This document shows positions 10,611 to 18,481 of a stretch of DNA of 64,000 nucleotides, piece after piece. The DNA is from Pseudozobellia sp. WGM2 (GTDB lineage: Bacteria > Bacteroidota > Bacteroidia > Flavobacteriales > Flavobacteriaceae): the NCBI RefSeq assembly GCF_017810075.1, contig NZ_JADNYK010000002.1:620001-684000 (forward strand), given 5' to 3'. The notes under the pieces are model-generated. The model made no database searches. It had not been told where the DNA came from and saw only the letters and a list, made by a program, of their open reading frames with translations. The position numbers were made by a program, and so were the translations under genes. Every line of letters starts with the position of its first letter. Position 1 is the first letter of the stretch.

Positions 10611-13600
10611 TTAATCGTTCACGTATTTTATTTGGTATCCTTGGCTATATAAATTTCCTGGTGTTCTATAGATTAATTCCGCTTGATAGGATTTGTTGAA
10701 TCTAAACGCTGGGAATGATTTTTTTAATAACAAATTGTATTTATCGTATATATCAGGATGTTCGGAAGGGTCAGGGTATTTGTTGCTTAGGGCGCCTCTT
10801 AAGTAGACGAAATCTTCATAATATTGGTAGGGTAAATTATAAATAAATGGTATTCTATTTTTTACCCAAGGAGAATTCGGATCGTTTTCGTAATCCCTTT
10901 TATACTCATATCCGATATAAAAAGACCTGATGGGAGGTACTCCGAGCACAGCTTCATCCCTATTAACAAGTATACCGTCTATAGGGTAAATCGGATCTGA
11001 ACCTGTTTTATTATACATAATAGGCAAAATGTCTCTTTTATAGTAATCATCTTTTAAAATGGCTTGTGCGTAGACCAAAGGTTCAGGGTTATATCGGTTA
11101 GCATATATTTCCGGTTTGTCAAAAGCTTCATAGTCTGCAACCTTTATAGAAAGCGATTGAACCTTGGCATAAACATCTAAAGAGTCTTCTGCATTATAGT
11201 AGAAAATATTATTGGTTAGGTTGTCAACTACCTCTAAACTGTTTATTTTATCCTTGAAGCTAGCATGTTTACTTGTCCTAAATTCCATATCTAAAATAGA
11301 TTTAGGGGCTGCATCGTTCATCTTAACCCCAGTCGCTTTTTTCTGGGAAACAACGGCAGTAGAGTTTACATCATCCCTTTCTGTTTGTGTATCGGTTCCT
11401 GGGTCATACCAGTTTGTATTTACTTGTTCGGTATCGTAAACTGTTTCTTTTTCTTCAATGAAAATTTCTGAAGGGGCCTCTTGCCCTGGGGGGTAGACCA
11501 TTAAATCTAAACGATACTTAGAGTTTGGTACCAACTCCGGTATATCAAAGAATACCATGCCTTTTTGTTTGTCATATCGCAACGGCGATCTTATCCCTTC
11601 ATTAGTCAATAGGGAAACAAATTGTGCTCGCATTTCGTATCCTCCTTCAAAAAGGTAATCTGGAGCTTTTTTTGGTTTTACATAGCCCGTTGAATATTCT
11701 TGTGGATAAAAGTTTTTCATGTCTTTCACAGGATAGACGTAACTAACTTGTTCCCATGGAATGTGGTCGGGTGCTTTGGTTGTTTTAAAGCTTATTTCCT
11801 TTTTTTCAACTACTGGTTTTCCATCTTTTACCAAGGTTTTATAGGCCCCATTTATTTTTTCGTCGAAGCTTACCTCAACCACGGCAATTATTTCCTTTTC
11901 GGAAGGAAGGGTCTTTTCAGAAACGAAGGTTACCGCATCGTTATCTTCATTCCATTCAAAAGTTCCTGTAATTTCCTTTCCTTCCTGGGTTAAAGAAAAT
12001 TCTTTTAATTGTATTTTAAAAGTGCGCTTTCCGTCTTCTAGATTTACATCAACATCTTTATTGACAGGATAGGTGAACACAGCCTGAGGAGCGGCATAAA
12101 CAGAAACATCGGCATTACCTTCTCGAGGTACAACATCTGAAATTATTGGCACCCCTATAGTGTCGGAAATTCCTTCAAATTCACACTCTTCCCCTGCCTC
12201 AAATTTCATTCTCATATTTCCCTTGATCAATCCGCCCAAAATCTCATAACGCATCCCTACATAACCATTTAAATAAATAGGATTGGGAAACTGACCTCTT
12301 AACATGGCTGCAACTCCTGCATAAGCAATAGGAAACTTCCCTTTTATAAAGGCCAAATCTACCTCAACACCAAACTCGCCTTCTAAATAGGCGTAAACCT
12401 GACCCATGGAATACCAGCCGTTATTACCAATAGGCCCTGGTCTACCCACACATTTTGCATCAGGATAGTAGGCATGCATAATATCAAAACCACCACCAAA
12501 CTCTAGATAGGCATAAAAAATGAGATATTGGTATTTGTATTGATATGAGAAATTTAAACCAAATGCAAAGCCTTTTGCGGCTTCAAATTGTCCATCTTTC
12601 CCTTGTCTGTTGAGTTCTGCCACATCTGCACCAAGAATTCTTACTACTTCATCCCTTGGGGGAAAGGCCGTAGATAATTTAGTACCCGTCATAAAATAGG
12701 CTTGTACATTTAGCTCGGCTACCTTTACATCAAATGTTAAGGATATAGGTGTTTCAGGTGTGCCTACATGTATGTACCATTCTTGTGGGTCTTTATGAAT
12801 AACGGCCCTGCCAGCAAGGTTATCTTCATTTCCGCCACGAATACCCTCAAGGTCTATATAAACCTCAAATTCACCATGAAAAGAGTCGTTGACAAAATCT
12901 TTTTCAATACCGACGAATACACCAACACGTCCGCTAGAGGCAACCTCCCGTTTGGGAATAGCATTTTTAGATAGCCCGAGAAAATCATTGTCTTTTAGAA
13001 AGGTTTCGGCCTTATGCGCATTTTTTTCGATAAAATCGGACATTTTGTCTAAGAGTTTATTGTTTTCCAGCAATTTCGCTTCAGGGGAGGTGTAAGAGTC
13101 ACCACCCATTAAGGAACCTTCCCCTGTAAACCCGATTCTATTTAATCCTCCATGTGAGTTAAATTCCATTTCTATAAATACCTTGGCGCTAAAGGAAGAT
13201 GAATTGCTCGTTCCTATACCCGCACCTGCCCTTAAGCCCAGCCCGGTATTTGCATCAGGAACATATACCGCTTTGCTCGGGTTGAATTCAGTAGTCTTAC
13301 CGTCGGTTAGACGTTGCATTTTATTTGAAAGCCCACCAGCAAGTGAATTAATAGGTAGTTTGCTAGAGCCACTTTCTTTTGAGTCTGACCAGATATCAAC
13401 AAACCAATATCTGAATTCCTTGCTGCCGAACATGGCTTTCGCAGAAGCCTTGTAATTAAGTTTGGTAATATCTACCGAAAGCTCACCAGCAAAACCGTTA
13501 CCATAGGTGGGGTCTTCATCCATAATTTGAAGACCACCCGTAAGGTGTACCCCACTTTTTTTATAATCAATCTCAACCCCATCTACTTTTACTTTTTCAA

Positions 13601-15698
13601 ACTTCCAGGCCTGTATTTTGGTAGATTCTTCCAGTTTCCCCAAAATGTCCATGCTGGTGGTGGCGTGGGATCCGTCACCATCCAGGTTAATTTTGAGTCC
13701 GAAAGAAAGGCCTACCTGATTGCCCGGGGTTACCAGTTGCAAGTTTTCTACCGATGCCGGAAAGTTCATCAGCTTCATATCTCCGGTAAACCCTAAGCTG
13801 GTAGCGCTAATGGCTTTTTTACCGGGTTCGGTTTCGAGTTTTAATTCTTGAAATTGGATACCGGGAAAATTGAAACCCTTACCACTTTCTTCGGCCTCTT
13901 GAGCGCTTGGCGATTTCTCGCCTTCTTTTTGACCTATTTTACCAACGATGGAGAGTTGACCCGTAAGGTTGGCAGAAGGGTATACCTTGCCATCTTTTAC
14001 ATCAATAGCCACGCTAGAGTTTTTTGCCAGTTGCATTTCCCCTAAAAAGACGGGAGTTTCGTAGTTGCTTTGCAGCCCCACTTCCAGACCGTAACCGTTT
14101 TGGTCTATATAGCCGGAATAGTCCATGGGTTCCTCAAAAATAGGTACGGCAATATCACCGCCCATAGAACCTCCGGTTAGGGAATTTCGGGAAAGGGAAA
14201 TACTTACGTCCTCTATTGTAAACGCCCATTTTCCGGCGGCCCCATCACCTGTTTTAAGTACGTTCTCCCCATAAAAAGTGCCAGATACCCCTTGACTGTC
14301 AAGCACCAAGTCTTTGGCGCCAAATTCTACCCGTCCGCTGGATTTTTTGGTGTCCTCTATTCCTTGGGGTAGCATAACGCTTACCTCTTCGGCATAAAAG
14401 CCACGCCATAGTTTTTCATCGGCACCGGAATAAATGTTGTTGTATTCTTGCGGAAGGTTGAGGTTGGGCGCGCTACGGCTATCACTAAGGTCTAAGACCA
14501 CATTCTTTAGGTCAAAGCCCCAACCGGTCAAGCCTACCACCTCAAAACGGGGAAGGTCTACATTGATCAAAAGGTCGTTCCAGCCTTCCGACTTTACACT
14601 AAAAGAGGCCCCCACGTAGCATTTGTTGTCTACTACCTGATCTTCCATGTCCTTTAGGTACTGGTTGTCTCTACTATTGCCGCAGGTATATTGGCCATCT
14701 TCATTTAGGGGCAACAGCACGTTTCTTGAAACCCGAAGATCGCCTTCCAAGCTAATGCCCTTTAGGTTGGAACAATCGAACTCTATAAAGGATTGGTCGC
14801 CAAACGAATTGGCCTTGAGGTCTATGCCCCCTTTGAGGGTCAACAGCCAGTTGTCTCCCTGCATGGGAATGGCCTGATTGCCCAAAAGTACCAGTTTCAT
14901 ATCGCCTGATAATCCGCCCTCATAACTGAGCTTTACATTTTCGGCACCAAAAAAGAGTTGTCGTTCAATGCCGCGGTCTTTTTCATCGTCCACTTCCCCT
15001 TTTTCAGGAACGGTCATACGCGCCCATACCTTTAGTAGGGCATGGTTGGGCGTAAATTCTACCTCGGTAATGGCCAATTCTACGGAATTGCCCGAAGTTT
15101 GGTCCGTTTTTTTAAGCCCCACCGGAAGCTCCAACAATTCATTGCCGGTTAAGATTTCTACAAAGCGACCCATCTTGGCCACCGCATCTACGGCGCCCTT
15201 GGCATTGTTTATCAATTTTTCTACGGCCGGGTTTTGTTGAAAGTTCTCCGCCATAAAGGTCGCATTGAACTCCGGTTGCCGTTGGGTAAAGGGCACATTA
15301 AAATTCTGGTTTTCGGATAGTTTTTTGTCTAAGGAAGGGAAGGAACGGAACTGCTTTGTTGTTGGTTTTAGGGTTGTGCTTGTAGCACTCCCCTGACCCT
15401 CCCCTGGAGAAGCGAATACATCCCCCGCCCTGCGGGCACCCCCTTCAAAGGGGGAATTGTCCCCTTGAGGGGACTTTAGGGGTGTAATCTGTGCGTGCCT
15501 AGCCGTTTGCAATGCGGCCAATTGCTGCAAATAGGTGAGCTGTTGTTTCCTTTTTTGTTGCTGTAGGGTGGTGTCCTTTGTTTTATGGACCAAACTGTCT
15601 TTAGAACCGGAAACAAGTGGCGTAACCGCATACAGTTGCAAGCTGCAAAACAGGCTGCATAGAATGAAAAGTAGAATATGTGGGTAGTTGTTTTTCAT
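10611..15698 (-). CDS. Very large exported beta-rich protein of unknown function (1695 aa)
   Basis: I do not recognise a named family. Residues 1-25 form a signal peptide (MKNNYPHILLFILCSLFCS...). A low-complexity Gln/Lys-rich stretch follows, then residues 72-104 are encoded by an in-frame dispersed repeat. The body to about residue 1180 is glycine-rich with alternating polar and hydrophobic residues and recurring phrases of the type 'V-x-L-G-x-x-x-G-D-M-K-L', suggesting stacked beta structure. Around residues 1195-1330 lies an Ig-like segment of the kind found in surface proteins (PREGNADVSVYAAPQAVFTYP). There is no T9SS tail. It is tightly coupled to the fibronectin protein downstream (1-base gap) and follows an immunity-like gene by 10 bases. 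Probably a structural or secretion partner of the locus. Confidence 0.75.
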   Translation of the reverse strand: MKNNYPHILLFILCSLFCSLQLYAVTPLVSGSKDSLVHKTKDTTLQQQKRKQQLTYLQQLAALQTARHAQITPLKSPQGDNSPFEGGARRAGDVFASPGEGQGSATSTTLKPTTKQFRSFPSLDKKLSENQNFNVPFTQRQPEFNATFMAENFQQNPAVEKLINNAKGAVDAVAKMGRFVEILTGNELLELPVGLKKTDQTSGNSVELAITEVEFTPNHALLKVWARMTVPEKGEVDDEKDRGIERQLFFGAENVKLSYEGGLSGDMKLVLLGNQAIPMQGDNWLLTLKGGIDLKANSFGDQSFIEFDCSNLKGISLEGDLRVSRNVLLPLNEDGQYTCGNSRDNQYLKDMEDQVVDNKCYVGASFSVKSEGWNDLLINVDLPRFEVVGLTGWGFDLKNVVLDLSDSRSAPNLNLPQEYNNIYSGADEKLWRGFYAEEVSVMLPQGIEDTKKSSGRVEFGAKDLVLDSQGVSGTFYGENVLKTGDGAAGKWAFTIEDVSISLSRNSLTGGSMGGDIAVPIFEEPMDYSGYIDQNGYGLEVGLQSNYETPVFLGEMQLAKNSSVAIDVKDGKVYPSANLTGQLSIVGKIGQKEGEKSPSAQEAEESGKGFNFPGIQFQELKLETEPGKKAISATSLGFTGDMKLMNFPASVENLQLVTPGNQVGLSFGLKINLDGDGSHATTSMDILGKLEESTKIQAWKFEKVKVDGVEIDYKKSGVHLTGGLQIMDEDPTYGNGFAGELSVDITKLNYKASAKAMFGSKEFRYWFVDIWSDSKESGSSKLPINSLAGGLSNKMQRLTDGKTTEFNPSKAVYVPDANTGLGLRAGAGIGTSNSSSFSAKVFIEMEFNSHGGLNRIGFTGEGSLMGGDSYTSPEAKLLENNKLLDKMSDFIEKNAHKAETFLKDNDFLGLSKNAIPKREVASSGRVGVFVGIEKDFVNDSFHGEFEVYIDLEGIRGGNEDNLAGRAVIHKDPQEWYIHVGTPETPISLTFDVKVAELNVQAYFMTGTKLSTAFPPRDEVVRILGADVAELNRQGKDGQFEAAKGFAFGLNFSYQYKYQYLIFYAYLEFGGGFDIMHAYYPDAKCVGRPGPIGNNGWYSMGQVYAYLEGEFGVEVDLAFIKGKFPIAYAGVAAMLRGQFPNPIYLNGYVGMRYEILGGLIKGNMRMKFEAGEECEFEGISDTIGVPIISDVVPREGNADVSVYAAPQAVFTYPVNKDVDVNLEDGKRTFKIQLKEFSLTQEGKEITGTFEWNEDNDAVTFVSEKTLPSEKEIIAVVEVSFDEKINGAYKTLVKDGKPVVEKKEISFKTTKAPDHIPWEQVSYVYPVKDMKNFYPQEYSTGYVKPKKAPDYLFEGGYEMRAQFVSLLTNEGIRSPLRYDKQKGMVFFDIPELVPNSKYRLDLMVYPPGQEAPSEIFIEEKETVYDTEQVNTNWYDPGTDTQTERDDVNSTAVVSQKKATGVKMNDAAPKSILDMEFRTSKHASFKDKINSLEVVDNLTNNIFYYNAEDSLDVYAKVQSLSIKVADYEAFDKPEIYANRYNPEPLVYAQAILKDDYYKRDILPIMYNKTGSDPIYPIDGILVNRDEAVLGVPPIRSFYIGYEYKRDYENDPNSPWVKNRIPFIYNLPYQYYEDFVYLRGALSNKYPDPSEHPDIYDKYNLLLKKSFPAFRFNKSYQAELIYRTPGNLYSQGYQIKYVND
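15388..15485 (-). repeat. Dispersed palindromic repeat inserted in frame in the 1695-aa gene
   Basis: The segment holds nested inverted repeats (CCCCCTTCAAAGGGGG and TCCCCTTGAGGGGA) and looks like intergenic dispersed repeats I associate with Flavobacteriia. Here it reads through in frame and gives the peptide LKSPQGDNSPFEGG and flanks, just behind the signal peptide. Composition (G/C homopolymer blocks) differs sharply from the gene around it. Confidence 0.7.
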
Positions 15699-15708
15699 CT
15701 ATTTGGTT

Positions 15709-16245
15709 TTACTGTTGAATGCCCGGTTGTGACGGATATAGATCATATATTTTGTTCATATACTTACAATCATCTGCTACCTTAATCAATATAGTGTCTC
15801 CAATCTTTAGATTATTTAGAGAGGTCTTAGGTGACTTAATTGATTTGGTCATTTTACCATTGAATTCAAATTTAAAGGAACATGTGTCCGAGTTCTTAGT
15901 AATGAAAATATTATAGATAATTGCAGGGATTACTTTGTGCGGTTTGGATTCGATTAACAAGTTCAAATTCTTTTCGTACTTGCGCCCAGTATAAAGAAGG
16001 GTGAGTAATGGTAAGAGAAAATAATATCTTAAGGGCAAATCTTTAATTTTTTTTATTTTAACGTATAAATAGCCTAAAAAAGCCATTAACGTCCACGAGC
16101 CGATTGATTGGTAATATGTGGTAACGGATAATTTATAAAAATTGCATGCCTCAGTCCATAATATATCACCACTCTCAGACAGCACAATAAGCATTATGAG
16201 GCTATAATAAACGACAGAAATCAATATATTTAAAGTTCGGTTCAT
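15709..16245 (-). CDS. Small membrane protein, candidate orphan immunity protein
   Basis: A 178-aa protein I cannot assign to a family. It has two or three hydrophobic segments (about residues 5-24, 48-64 and 75-90) and a soluble C-terminal half (KFEFNGKMTKSIKSPK...). Its ATG overlaps by one base the TAA of a truncated upstream frame (TAATG at 16243-16247), the same arrangement as between the 1566-aa protein and its own downstream membrane protein. By position it resembles an immunity gene left behind after its toxin was lost. It lies between a REP element and the 1695-aa gene. Function is inferred from context only. Confidence 0.6.
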   Translation of the reverse strand: MNRTLNILISVVYYSLIMLIVLSESGDILWTEACNFYKLSVTTYYQSIGSWTLMAFLGYLYVKIKKIKDLPLRYYFLLPLLTLLYTGRKYEKNLNLLIESKPHKVIPAIIYNIFITKNSDTCSFKFEFNGKMTKSIKSPKTSLNNLKIGDTILIKVADDCKYMNKIYDLYPSQPGIQQ

Positions 16246-16283
16246 TAATCAATATCAAGATGTTTTTCAGTCTTTATTTCCCA
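16245..16283 (-). pseudogene. Remnant toxin-tip-like tail, cut at a REP element
   Basis: Twelve codons (ending TEKHLDID, then TAA) lie between a REP palindrome and the 178-aa gene, and the stop overlaps that gene's ATG. The frame continues through the REP to an ATG at 16358 inside the RAYT end, but the REP-encoded part (GTSVTLALAGG) also occurs at another REP and is surely not ancestral. I read this as the last residues of a lost upstream protein. It is short, so chance cannot be excluded. Confidence 0.35.
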
Positions 16284-16316
16284 TCCCCCCGCTAGCGCGA
16301 GCGTCACGCTCGTGCC
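16284..16316 (-). repeat. REP palindrome 1 (downstream of RAYT copy A)
   Basis: Contains GCTAGC followed by CGAGCGT-C-ACGCTCG, a strong palindrome next to a C run. It is in inverted orientation to the element at 16971-17006, so the RAYT gene is bracketed by an inverted REP pair. Confidence 0.85.
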
Positions 16317-16354
16317 ATTAAAGATTTGGTTTATATGTATCTCTTTAATTTTAT

Positions 16355-16921
16355 TCATAGCATACCTAGTATAATACCTTGGTTATCAATTTTTATAACC
16401 GTTTCGTCATCGGCATAGTTCCGGGCACTGCTGTACTTCCAATGTACAGGTTCCGTCACTAAACCTGCCTCCACAGGATTGTTATGTATGTAATCTATCT
16501 TCTGTTTGATTACTTTATTGCCCCTTACTTCAATAGGTTTGTTGTGTTGTTGCCAAAATTGTCTTTTGGTAACATTACTTTTCTTTTTTCCTGCTCTTTC
16601 CATCATCCATAAGAGCCATTCTTTTCTACTTTCCTGTGGGTTTTCTTCAATTTCTTTTATCAATTTTCTAGCTGTATAGCCCTTAAAATCTCTTAGCAAC
16701 CCTGATGGGTCTTCATTCTTCGACCTAAAGACAAAGTGAACGTGGCTCGGCATAAAACAATATGCAAATACTTCCATTCCTTTTTCTGCTCTGCAATAGT
16801 TGATAGCTTGTTCTAGTATTGAAAAATAGGTTTGTCTTATAAACACATCTATCCAAAACACGGTCGCGAAGCTTACGAAGTAAGCTGCTGTAGGGTTGTT
16901 GAATTTGTGTTTTCTACTCAT
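16355..16921 (-). CDS. REP-associated tyrosine transposase (RAYT), copy A
   Basis: A 188-aa single-strand transposase of the IS200/Y1 class, domesticated to act on REP palindromes. The HUH motif is visible as H60-V-H62 in FMPSHVHFVF, and Tyr82 in FKGYTARKLI is the expected nucleophile. The length and the absence of an IS200 partner gene fit RAYT rather than a mobile IS. It sits between inverted REPs at 16284-16316 and 16971-17006. Copy B (17730-18296) differs at only a modest number of residues, clustered near positions 120-165, so one unit is a recent duplicate of the other. Confidence 0.9.
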   Translation of the reverse strand: MSRKHKFNNPTAAYFVSFATVFWIDVFIRQTYFSILEQAINYCRAEKGMEVFAYCFMPSHVHFVFRSKNEDPSGLLRDFKGYTARKLIKEIEENPQESRKEWLLWMMERAGKKKSNVTKRQFWQQHNKPIEVRGNKVIKQKIDYIHNNPVEAGLVTEPVHWKYSSARNYADDETVIKIDNQGIILGML

Positions 16922-16970
16922 TCTACTTTTTATGTTATTTCTTTTTTATCATTGTTACTTTTCTAATGTT

Positions 16971-17006
16971 GCGGGCACGAGCGTGACGCTCGCGCTAGCG
17001 GGGGGG
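16971..17006 (+). repeat. REP palindrome 2 (upstream of RAYT copy A)
   Basis: GCACGAGCGTGACGCTCGCG followed by CTAGC and a G run. It is the inverse of REP 1, and almost identical to the element at 18346-18380. Confidence 0.85.
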
Positions 17007-17095
17007 CAGGACCAAATTTGAATGTAAATACCGCTGCAATTACAGTATATAAAATGGTCAATATCACGAATCTTTATTCCTTCATTTTTAGATAC

Positions 17096-17530
17096 TTACA
17101 AAAAATCGCCCTCTTTTTTAATATATTTTATCTTTTCGACCTTAAACGGAAAACGGGCCAAACGTTCCCGTTCTTCCCATATTTCTTCGAGTTCATTTTC
17201 ATTGATGACGATACTCGCATCATCTTTTCGATAAGGAAACCCAAAATAATCATAGGCAGCAAAGTCAAGATTGTTTAAGTTCAACCGTACCTTTTTTTGT
17301 TCTTTTAGCATGGAGGTCTGAGATACAAACAATTTAAAACCTTTATACATGCAATATGTCCTTACAAAATAGGCGGATAGAACGACTTCTTTGATTTCAC
17401 TATTTGTGAGATTCATAATCGGTTCTAAACCTGTAGAAGTTTCTTCATATATTTTCCATCCTTTCTCTGTGCCCCCCATTTGGTGCTCTTTTTCTTTAAC
17501 GACTCCATAACTTCCAAACCTGAAATTCAT
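17096..17530 (-). CDS. Small soluble protein, candidate orphan immunity protein
   Basis: A 144-aa soluble protein with no family I recognise; acidic and lysine-rich in its C-terminal half (ELEEIWEERERLARF) with no signal peptide or membrane segment. The ATG at 17530 lies two bases after the stop of a truncated frame whose upstream part is cut by a REP element, so the pair looks like the end of a toxin gene followed by its immunity gene. RAYT units lie on both sides. A cytosolic immunity protein is the simplest reading, but this rests on context and not on homology. Confidence 0.6.
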   Translation of the reverse strand: MNFRFGSYGVVKEKEHQMGGTEKGWKIYEETSTGLEPIMNLTNSEIKEVVLSAYFVRTYCMYKGFKLFVSQTSMLKEQKKVRLNLNNLDFAAYDYFGFPYRKDDASIVINENELEEIWEERERLARFPFKVEKIKYIKKEGDFL

Positions 17531-17532
17531 AT

Positions 17533-17658
17533 CTAATCAATTATCACAAATTTTTTATCTACTATTCTTCCACGTAAGATCTCAGAACCATCAGATAAGA
17601 CTTCAAACAGTTCCGCTCCATCGAACATTTCTATTTCATTCGTCAAGTGCCATTCCGG
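17533..17658 (-). pseudogene. Remnant C-terminal toxin-like tail truncated by a REP/RAYT unit
   Basis: Forty-one sense codons with no start of their own run from the REP boundary to a TAG at 17533-17535. The peptide looks like the end of a folded domain (EMFDGAELFEVLSDGSEILR, then GRIVDKKFVIID), with regular hydrophobic spacing. The upstream side joins REP sequence at 17661 and soon meets a stop. This fits the 3' end of a displaced coding sequence interrupted by the RAYT unit, and it leads straight into the 144-aa gene. Its family is not recognised. Confidence 0.5.
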
Positions 17659-17660
17659 AG

Positions 17661-17691
17661 CCCCCGCTAGCGCGAGCGTCACGCTCGTGGC
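17661..17691 (-). repeat. REP palindrome 3 (downstream of RAYT copy B)
   Basis: Same core as REP 1, GCGAGCGTCACGCTCG after a C run and GCTAGC. It marks the abrupt upstream edge of the truncated tail at 17533-17658. Confidence 0.85.
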
Positions 17692-17729
17692 ATTAAAGAT
17701 TTAGTTTACATGTATCTCTTTAATTTTAT

Positions 17730-18296
17730 TCATAACATACCTAGGATAATACCTTGGTTATCAATTTTTATAACCGTTTCGTCATCGGCATAGTTCCGTG
17801 CACTACCGTATTTCCAATCGATAGGGTCGGTTACGAAACTGGCTTCCACAGGATTGTTGTGTACGTAATCTATTTTTTGCTTTATGACCTCTGCGCTCCA
17901 TAATTCAATAGGTTTGTTGTGTTGTTCCCAAAATTGTCTATTGGTAACATTACTTTTCTTTTTTCCAGCCCTTTCCATCATCCATAAGAGCCATTCTTTT
18001 CTACTTTCCTGTGGGTTTTTTTCAATTTCTTTTATCAATTTTCTAGCTGTATAGCCCTTGAAATCTTTTAGCAACCCTGATGGGTCTTCATTCTTCGACC
18101 TAAAGACAAAGTGAACGTGGCTCGGCATAAAACAATAAGCAAATACTTCCATTCCTTTTTCTGCCCTGCAATAGTTGATAGCTTGTTCTAGTATTGAAAA
18201 ATAGGTTTGTCTTATAAACACATCTATCCAAAACACGGTCGCGAAGCTTACGAAGTAAGCTGCTGTAGGGTTGTTGAATTTGTGTTTTCTACTCAT
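17730..18296 (-). CDS. REP-associated tyrosine transposase (RAYT), copy B
   Basis: A second 188-aa RAYT with the same HUH motif (H60, H62) and Tyr82 as copy A. Protein and flanks are nearly identical: the block from REP to REP (17661-18380) matches 16284-17006 over about 720 bp, with sporadic substitutions. It is bracketed by inverted REPs. The presence of two almost identical RAYTs 1.4 kb apart is unusual, because RAYTs are normally single copy, and suggests a local duplication or gene conversion. Confidence 0.9.
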   Translation of the reverse strand: MSRKHKFNNPTAAYFVSFATVFWIDVFIRQTYFSILEQAINYCRAEKGMEVFAYCFMPSHVHFVFRSKNEDPSGLLKDFKGYTARKLIKEIEKNPQESRKEWLLWMMERAGKKKSNVTNRQFWEQHNKPIELWSAEVIKQKIDYVHNNPVEASFVTDPIDWKYGSARNYADDETVIKIDNQGIILGML

Positions 18297-18345
18297 TCTA
18301 CTTTTTATGTTATTTCTTTTTTATCATTGTTACTTTTCTAATGTT

Positions 18346-18380
18346 GCGGGCACGAGCGTGACGCTCGCGCTAGCGGGGGG
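18346..18380 (+). repeat. REP palindrome 4 (upstream of RAYT copy B)
   Basis: GCACGAGCGTGACGCTCGCG with the CTAGC and G run, matching REP 2 nearly base for base. Confidence 0.85.
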
Positions 18381-18438
18381 TGTTTTATTATTGTTTTCTA
18401 CTGATTACATTATCCTTGTCTTTACTTTTTACACTGTT

Positions 18439-18469
18439 GGCACGAGCGTGACGCTTGCGCTAGTGGGGG
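18439..18469 (+). repeat. REP palindrome 5 (diverged, solitary)
   Basis: Same element with two changes (GACGCTTGCG and CTAGTG), which weaken the palindrome. It lies 12 bp beyond the stop of the 300-aa gene and 58 bp from REP 4, in the same orientation. Confidence 0.75.
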
Positions 18470-18481
18470 ATAGCGAGGAAA

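Noticed and set aside
16245-16358. 37-codon frame reading through REP 1 into the tail before the 178-aa gene
   Set aside because: About a third of it is REP sequence, and the same start at RAYT copy B meets a stop after nine codons. Only the final 12 codons beyond the REP are kept as a possible remnant.
16284-18380. Composite transposon built from two IS200-like copies
   Set aside because: The copies are RAYTs with REP palindromes and no resistance or cargo genes typical of a composite element; the 144-aa gene between them fits the immunity array better.
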